The notes under the pieces: model-generated
Databases searched by the model: none
Seen by the model: only the letters and a program-made list of their open reading frames with translations
Told to the model about the DNA's origin: nothing
Program-made: the position numbers and the translations under genes
Assembly: GCF_001270495.1 (NCBI RefSeq)
Contig: NZ_LGUR01000267.1
Location: forward strand, 1 to 29,096
Direction of reading: 5' to 3'
Length of the DNA stretch: 29,096 nt
Source: Streptomyces viridochromogenes
GTDB taxonomy: Bacteria; Actinomycetota; Actinomycetes; Streptomycetales; Streptomycetaceae
Shown: piece by piece, positions 24,144 to 29,096 of the stretch
Layout: every line of letters begins with the position of its first letter
Numbering within the stretch: the first letter of the stretch is position 1

Positions 24144-24157
24144 AATGTCCGGACAAT
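24144..24157. promoter_or_regulatory. GntR-type operator 2
   Basis: This is an exact second copy of AATGTCCGGACAAT. It lies 72 bp upstream of the ROK kinase ATG and links that gene to the GntR regulator. Confidence 0.75.
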
Positions 24158-24229
24158 TAGCTGTGACCCGTGTCCCCCTCGGCCGCCCCGTTCGGCACCC
24201 CGCGTGAGCGTGCGGCAGAATCGGGCCTG

Positions 24230-25381
24230 ATGAGCACCTACCGCGACTTCACCGCCCCGATCGGCTCCCGGCGAGCCCCCGTGCTCCGCACCGTGGGACC
24301 CCGGGAGCGCCGCTCGCACCTGACCGCGCCCCGGGTGCCGACCGTCGGGATCGACATCGGCGGCACGAAGGTGATGGCGGGCGTCGTAGACGCCGACGGC
24401 AACATCCTGGAGAGGCTCCGCACGGAGACCCCGGACAAGTCCAAGAGCCCGAAGGTCGTCGAGGACACGATCGTCGAGCTGGTCCTGGACCTGTCCGACC
24501 GGCACGACGTGCACGCCGTCGGCATCGGCGCGGCCGGCTGGGTCGACGCCGACCGCAACCGGGTCCTGTTCGCGCCCCACCTGTCCTGGCGCAACGAGCC
24601 CCTCAGGGACCGCCTCGCGGGCCGGCTCGCCGTGCCCGTCCTGGTCGACAACGACGCCAACTCCGCCGCCTGGGCCGAGTGGCGCTTCGGCGCCGGCCGC
24701 GGCGAGGACCACCTCGTCATGATCACGCTGGGCACCGGCATCGGCGGCGCGATCCTAGAGGACGGGCAGGTCAAGCGCGGCAAGTACGGCGTCGCCGGCG
24801 AGTTCGGCCATATGCAGGTCGTGCCCGGCGGTCACCGCTGCCCGTGCGGCAACCGCGGCTGCTGGGAGCAGTACAGCTCCGGCAACGCGCTGGTCAGGGA
24901 GGCGCGCGAGCTGGCCGCCGCCGACTCGCCGGTGGCGTACGGGATCATCGAGCACGTCAAGGGCAACATCGGCGACATCACCGGCCCGATGATCACCGAG
25001 CTGGCCCGCGACGGCGACGCGATGTGCATCGAGCTGCTCCAGGACATCGGCCAGTGGCTCGGCGTCGGCATCGCCAACCTCGCGGCCGCCCTGGACCCGT
25101 CCTGCTTCGTGATCGGCGGCGGCGTGTCGGCCGCCGACGACCTGCTGATCGGCCCCGCGCGGGACGCCTTCAAGCGCCACCTCACCGGCCGCGGCTACCG
25201 CCCGGAGGCCCGCATCACCCGCGCCCAGCTCGGCCCCGAGGCCGGCATGGTCGGCGCCGCCGACCTGGCCCGCCTGGTCGCCCGCCGCTTCCGGCGCGCC
25301 AACCGGCGCCGGGTGGAGCGCTACGAGCGCTACGCGCGGTTCGCCGAGGCCCGCCGGTCGTCGTCGCAGGGGTCGGCGTGA
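24230..25381 (+). CDS. ROK-family glucokinase-like sugar kinase
   Basis: A 383-residue ROK kinase with a ~35-residue basic N-terminal extension before VGIDIGGTK (39-47). It carries VDNDANSAAW with Asn141 and catalytic Asp142, GTGIGGA, GEFGH, and the zinc motif CPCGNRGCWEQYSSG. These residues fit actinobacterial glucokinases, so ATP-dependent phosphorylation of glucose or a close analogue is expected. The ATG at 24230 is chosen over a GTG at 24170 because it follows CAGAAT, a plausible -10 of a leaderless message. A GntR operator copy lies upstream. The Arg/Tyr-rich C-terminal tail (RRVERYERYARF) extends beyond the usual fold. The stop overlaps the next gene. Confidence 0.9.
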   Translation: MSTYRDFTAPIGSRRAPVLRTVGPRERRSHLTAPRVPTVGIDIGGTKVMAGVVDADGNILERLRTETPDKSKSPKVVEDTIVELVLDLSDRHDVHAVGIGAAGWVDADRNRVLFAPHLSWRNEPLRDRLAGRLAVPVLVDNDANSAAWAEWRFGAGRGEDHLVMITLGTGIGGAILEDGQVKRGKYGVAGEFGHMQVVPGGHRCPCGNRGCWEQYSSGNALVREARELAAADSPVAYGIIEHVKGNIGDITGPMITELARDGDAMCIELLQDIGQWLGVGIANLAAALDPSCFVIGGGVSAADDLLIGPARDAFKRHLTGRGYRPEARITRAQLGPEAGMVGAADLARLVARRFRRANRRRVERYERYARFAEARRSSSQGSA

Positions 25382-25959
25382 CCGTGTCCGTACCCCGCCA
25401 GGCCGACTCCCCGGACGAGCCGCAGCAGCCGGCCGAGGACCGCCGCCACATGATCCGCCGCAGGGCGCTCACCCTGCTCATCATCGTGCTGCTCATCGGC
25501 GTCCCTGCCGGCTATCTGGTGATCTCCGCCAACCAGAGCCGCGACAGCGGCAAGGACAAGGAGGAGAAGTACTCGGCGACCGGCCTCACCGAGGGCTGGC
25601 CGTCGAGGGTGCAGCGGCGCCTCTACCAGATCCCCGTCCCGGATCCGTCGTACAAGGTCGCGTACTACGAGACGAACAACTGGAAGACCAGCCGCCTCTA
25701 CGTCCAGTTCCAGACGGCCGACGCGAGCCTGGACTGGTTCTTCGAGACCATGGGCGTCAGCCGGGACGAGCTGAAGCGGGACGCCATCACCATCAGCGCC
25801 CGCGACCAGAAGATCACCGGCTGGGACTTCAGCGGCCCCGGCCCGTGGTACGGCTTCGTCCACAAGCAGAAGAACCCGGCGCCCACGCAGGATGTCGTCA
25901 TAAACATGTCCGACCCGGCCAATCCGTTCGTGTACGTCGTCTCGCGCACGGTCCCCTGA
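25378..25959 (+). CDS. Membrane-anchored protein of unknown function
   Basis: The 193-residue protein begins at a GTG that overlaps the kinase stop as GTGA. Residues 1-27 are charged and probably cytoplasmic. One hydrophobic segment (about 30-48, LTLLIIVLLIGVPAGYLVI) would anchor it, leaving about 145 residues outside. The exterior part is polar with many aromatic residues (KVAYYETNNW, YVQFQTADASLDWFF) and no Cys. I do not recognise the family. Coupling to the sugar kinase suggests co-expression rather than a known shared function. Confidence 0.8.
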   Translation: MTVSVPRQADSPDEPQQPAEDRRHMIRRRALTLLIIVLLIGVPAGYLVISANQSRDSGKDKEEKYSATGLTEGWPSRVQRRLYQIPVPDPSYKVAYYETNNWKTSRLYVQFQTADASLDWFFETMGVSRDELKRDAITISARDQKITGWDFSGPGPWYGFVHKQKNPAPTQDVVINMSDPANPFVYVVSRTVP

Positions 25960-26002
25960 CCACGGTGTGAGACCTCCGGCCCACGACGGTCGCCGGGGCC
26001 GA

Positions 26003-26025
26003 TTGTCAGACCCCGCCCGTAGAGT
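26003..26025 (+). promoter_or_regulatory. RecA-NDp (PafBC)-like DNA-damage promoter
   Basis: TTGTCAGAC, exactly eight bases, then TAGAGT resembles the actinobacterial RecA-NDp pattern TTGTCRGTG-N8-TANNNT. It differs at the last two bases of the first box. It predicts transcription from about 26032, giving a 38-nt leader with GGAGGTGA before the helicase ATG. Confidence 0.45.
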
Positions 26026-26069
26026 CGAAGACGGTTGATCCGACTCATGGGCGGGAGGTGACAGGACGT

Positions 26070-28910
26070 ATGGGTGACAGGGCCGCGCACAGCGGCGGCA
26101 GCGCGGTGGCTGAGCGGATGAGGGGGACCGTCCCCGTCCGGCTCGCTGCCGTCTTCCTGCCCGCCTCCCTCCCGCGTGAGGGGCGGATGGCCTTCTGGGA
26201 CCCGGAAGGCGGCCCGCTGCCCGCCGAGGACACCGAGCTCACTGTCGTACGGCGCCATGGCGCGGGCGTCCGCCGCCGGACCACCCCCGCGCTGTCATTG
26301 CCGCTCGACGAGGCGCTGCCGCTGCTCGTGCGGGCGCGACGCGACCCCGCCGCCCACCCCGCCACCGCTTGCTGGGGCGCGGCCGCGCTGCACGCGCTGC
26401 GGCTCACGGCGCGCGGTCGGCTGCTGCCCGGCCTGACACCGACCGGCCACGACGCCTGGCGGGCCGGCCCGCTCGACCCGGACGACATCGCACACCTGCG
26501 GGGGATCTCCGCCGCCCTGCCCTACGAAGGCCATGCGGTCCCCTTGTCCGGCCCGGGCCCGCTGCGGCTGCCCGAGCCCGAGGCGCTGATGCGGTCCTTC
26601 CTGGACGCGGTCGCGGACACCCTGCCCCGCACCCCCGCCGCACCGTACGCCTCGGGGAAGCCCTTCGCCGCGCGCGAGGCCCAGCGCCTGCCGGCCGCCC
26701 ACGACTGGGCGGCCGAGGTCGCCGCCGGCATGGACGCGGGCGTAAGGATCTCGCTCCGTCTCGACCTGTCGGCGTACGACCTCTTCGACGACGACGCTGT
26801 CGGCGCGCGCAGCGCGGGCGCGGCGATCGTCCAGGTGCACAGCCTCGCCGACCCCACCCTGGTGGCCGACGCGGCGGCCCTGTGGTCGGGCGAGGCGGAC
26901 GCGGCCTTCGGACCACGCGCGCGGGTGGACGCGGCGCTGGCGGTGCGGCGCGCGGCCCGGGTGTGGGGTCCGCTCGACCGGCTGTCCGAGCAGGAGGTGC
27001 CCGACGTACTGGCCCTGTCCGACGAGGAGTTGGGCGACCTGCTGGGCGTGGCGGCGACCCGGCTCGCGGCCGCCGGAGTGGCGGTGCACTGGCCCCGGGA
27101 CCTGGCGCAGGACCTGAGCGCGGCCGCGGTCGTACGACCCGCGCCGGGCTCGGCGACCGACGGCACCGGCTTCTTCGAGAGCGAGGAACTGCTCCAGTTC
27201 CGCTGGCAGTTGGCGATCGGCGGCGACCCGCTCACCGAGGGCGAGATGGACGCGCTCGCCGAGGCGCACCGCCCGGTCGTCCGGCTGCGGGATCGCTGGG
27301 TGCTGGTCGACCCGGCCCTCGTCCGCAAGGCCCGCAAGCGCGAACTGGGCCTGCTCGACCCGGTCGACGCACTGTCCGTCGCCCTCACCGGCAGTGCGGA
27401 GGTCGACGGCGAGACGGTCGAGGCGGTACCGGTCGGCGCCCTGGCCGCCCTGCGGGACCGCCTCACGGTGGGGGTACGCCCGGCCGAGCCGCCGCCGGGA
27501 CTGCGGGCGACGTTGCGGGACTACCAACTCCGGGGCCTGGCCTGGCTGGACCTCATGACGTCCCTGGGGCTCGGCGGCTGCCTGGCCGACGACATGGGCC
27601 TCGGCAAGACGATCACGGTCATCGCCCTGCATCTGAAGCGCGCCAGGACGGCCCCGACCCTGGTGGTCTGCCCGGCGTCCCTGCTGGGCAACTGGCAGCG
27701 GGAGATCACCCGTTTCGCGCCCGGTGTCCCCGTCCGCCGCTTCCACGGCCCGGACCGCACTTTGGAGGACGTGGACGGCGGCTTCGTCCTCACGACCTAC
27801 GGCACGATGCGGTCGACGGCACCGACGCTGGCCCAGCACACCTGGGGCATGGTCGTCGCGGACGAGGCACAGCACGTCAAGAACCCGTACTCCGCGACGG
27901 CGAAGGCCCTGCGCACGATCCCGACGCCCGCGCGTGTGGCGCTGACCGGCACACCGGTCGAGAACAACCTCTCCGAACTCTGGGCCCTGCTCGACTGGAC
28001 GACACCGGGGCTGCTCGGTCCCCTGAAGTCGTTCCGCGCCCGGCACGCGCGCGCGGTGGAGAACGGCGAGGACGAGGAGGCGGTCGACCGGCTGGCCCGC
28101 CTGGTCCGCCCCTTCCTCCTGCGCCGCAAGAAGTCCGACCCCGGCATCGTCCCGGAACTGCCACCCAAGACGGAGACGGACCACCCCGTCCCGCTCTCCC
28201 GCGAACAGGCCGCACTCTACGAGGCGGTGGTGCGCGAGTCGCTGTACGCCATCGAGACGGCGGAGGGCATGGCGCGCCGCGGGCTGGTCCTGAAGCTCCT
28301 CACCTCCCTGAAGCAGATCTGCGACCACCCGGCGCTGTACCTGAAGGAGGAGACAGCGGCGGCGACCGAGCGACTGGCCGTCCGCTCCGGCAAACTGACG
28401 CTGCTGGACGAACTGCTGGACACCCTGCTGGCCGAGGACGGCTCGGCGTTGGTCTTCACGCAGTACGTGGGAATGGCCCGCCTGATCACCGCCCACCTCG
28501 CGCGGCGGGCGGTCCCGGTGGACCTGCTCCACGGCGGCACGCCGGTTCCGGAGCGCGAACGCATGGTGGACCGCTTCCAGAGCGGCGCGACCCCGGTCCT
28601 CGTCCTCTCCCTGAAGGCGGCGGGCACCGGCCTGAACCTGACCCGCGCGGGCCATGTCGTCCACTTCGACCGCTGGTGGAACCCGGCCGTGGAGGAACAG
28701 GCGACCGACCGCGCCTACCGCATCGGCCAGACCCAGCCCGTCCAGGTCCACCGCCTCATCACCGAAGGCACGGTCGAGGACCGCATCGCGGAGATGCTGG
28801 AGTCCAAGCGAGCCCTGGCCGACGCGATCCTCGGCTCCGGCGAATCGGCCCTCACGGAACTGACGAACCGCGAACTGTCCGACCTCGTGTCGCTGCGGGG
28901 GGAGTCATGA
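26070..28910 (+). CDS. SNF2/HepA-family DEAD-box ATPase (helicase-like)
   Basis: The 946-residue protein has an actinobacterial N-terminal SNF2-associated region (about 1-480). The SNF2 motor follows: motif I DDMGLGKT at 507-514, motif II DEAQHVKN from 598, motif III ALTGTPVENNLSELW and LLRRKKSD. The C-terminal lobe has VLVLSLKAAGTGLNLT, HFDRWWNPAVEEQATDRAYR and IGQTQPVQVHRL. Such proteins are double-stranded DNA translocases in repair or chromatin/transcription remodelling. The ATG at 26070 is preceded by GGAGGTGA. A GTG at 26058 is in frame but overlaps that site. Its stop overlaps the next ATG (ATGA), the arrangement usual for the SNF2/SWIM gene pair. Confidence 0.94.
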   Translation: MGDRAAHSGGSAVAERMRGTVPVRLAAVFLPASLPREGRMAFWDPEGGPLPAEDTELTVVRRHGAGVRRRTTPALSLPLDEALPLLVRARRDPAAHPATACWGAAALHALRLTARGRLLPGLTPTGHDAWRAGPLDPDDIAHLRGISAALPYEGHAVPLSGPGPLRLPEPEALMRSFLDAVADTLPRTPAAPYASGKPFAAREAQRLPAAHDWAAEVAAGMDAGVRISLRLDLSAYDLFDDDAVGARSAGAAIVQVHSLADPTLVADAAALWSGEADAAFGPRARVDAALAVRRAARVWGPLDRLSEQEVPDVLALSDEELGDLLGVAATRLAAAGVAVHWPRDLAQDLSAAAVVRPAPGSATDGTGFFESEELLQFRWQLAIGGDPLTEGEMDALAEAHRPVVRLRDRWVLVDPALVRKARKRELGLLDPVDALSVALTGSAEVDGETVEAVPVGALAALRDRLTVGVRPAEPPPGLRATLRDYQLRGLAWLDLMTSLGLGGCLADDMGLGKTITVIALHLKRARTAPTLVVCPASLLGNWQREITRFAPGVPVRRFHGPDRTLEDVDGGFVLTTYGTMRSTAPTLAQHTWGMVVADEAQHVKNPYSATAKALRTIPTPARVALTGTPVENNLSELWALLDWTTPGLLGPLKSFRARHARAVENGEDEEAVDRLARLVRPFLLRRKKSDPGIVPELPPKTETDHPVPLSREQAALYEAVVRESLYAIETAEGMARRGLVLKLLTSLKQICDHPALYLKEETAAATERLAVRSGKLTLLDELLDTLLAEDGSALVFTQYVGMARLITAHLARRAVPVDLLHGGTPVPERERMVDRFQSGATPVLVLSLKAAGTGLNLTRAGHVVHFDRWWNPAVEEQATDRAYRIGQTQPVQVHRLITEGTVEDRIAEMLESKRALADAILGSGESALTELTNRELSDLVSLRGES

Positions 28911-29096
28911 CGGGGGCGGCGGAGTGGGGGAGCGCGGTGGATGGGGAGGCGGAAGAGAGGGGCGCCGAAGAGCCTCGGACGGCCGGCACTCCTGGGACGG
29001 ACGAGGTGAGGCGGCAGGGGGAGTTGAGCGGGGGAGCCGAGTCGAGCGGGTGGGGCGAGTCGAGTGGGGGAGCTGAGCCCAGCGGGAAGGGCGAGT
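28907..29096 (+). CDS. Start of a downstream partner gene, possibly a SWIM zinc-finger protein (partial)
   Basis: An open frame starts at ATG 28907, overlapping the helicase stop, and runs off the window after 63 codons. The visible part is Gly/Glu/Ser-rich low complexity with near-repeats such as SGGAESSGWGE and SSGGAEPSGKGE, so no domain can be read. In many actinobacteria an SNF2 gene of this type is followed by a SWIM zinc-finger gene; that identity is inferred from context only. Confidence 0.5.
   Translation, partial: MTGAAEWGSAVDGEAEERGAEEPRTAGTPGTDEVRRQGELSGGAESSGWGESSGGAEPSGKGE

Noticed and set aside
26295..28751. 818-residue minus-strand open frame
   Set aside because: It is the shadow of the SNF2 helicase; the composition is Arg/Gly/Gln-rich without domains.
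1..29096. tRNA genes, insertion sequences or integrase-associated attachment sites
   Set aside because: I saw no cloverleaf-like sequence, transposase motif or terminal repeats on reading both strands; short features could still be missed by eye.

Overview
The window is very GC-rich, with strong third-position G/C bias, GTG/TTG starts, ATGA/GTGA gene overlaps and Streptomyces-type regulators (LAL-LuxR, MerR, NarL-type two-component system). It looks like a chromosomal segment of a Streptomyces or close relative. I identified genes by reading motifs, without any database search.

Positions 1 to about 18070 are one flank of an ansamycin biosynthetic cluster, recognised by a nearly complete set of genes for the starter unit 3-amino-5-hydroxybenzoic acid (AHBA). 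On the minus strand at the left edge is the first polyketide synthase, with a CoA-ligase / degenerate ketoreductase / ACP loading module followed by a KS that runs off the window. A MerR-type regulator is divergent from it. Next comes a tightly coupled minus-strand operon rifK-rifL-rifM-rifG (AHBA synthase, oxidoreductase, phosphatase, aminodehydroquinate synthase). Divergent from that is a plus-strand operon of rifJ (aminodehydroquinate dehydratase), an FAD aromatic hydroxylase and rifN (kanosamine kinase). A strong hairpin separates these from a minus-strand group: a LAL regulator, type II thioesterase, rifI-like aminoquinate dehydrogenase and a RutE-like nitroreductase.

Together rifL/K/M/N should make kanosamine 6-phosphate from UDP-glucose, rifG/J (with rifK acting again) should close and aromatise the ring, and the PKS loading module should activate AHBA. 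No rifH (aminoDAHP synthase) or rifF (amide synthase) is visible, so these must lie outside the window. The hydroxylase suggests a naphthalenic or quinone-type ansamycin, but the product cannot be read from this fragment.

Positions 18070 to 29096 look like ordinary chromosome: a small membrane protein, a histidine kinase/response regulator pair, a cytochrome P450, a Gfo/Idh/MocA dehydrogenase divergent from a GntR/UTRA repressor, a ROK sugar kinase coupled to a membrane-anchored protein of unknown function, and a SNF2-family helicase coupled to the start of another gene. Two copies of one 14-bp near-palindrome tie the GntR gene, the dehydrogenase and the sugar kinase into a likely local regulon.

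The observations I rate highest are a 10-bp-phased TAGGGG direct repeat upstream of both the PKS and the AHBA operon, sugar-contact substitutions in the kanosamine kinase compared with the glucokinase-like gene in the same window, an apparent ATC (or CTG) start codon for that kinase, and a ~38-bp degenerate repeat array with covarying mini-hairpins at 5225-5600.
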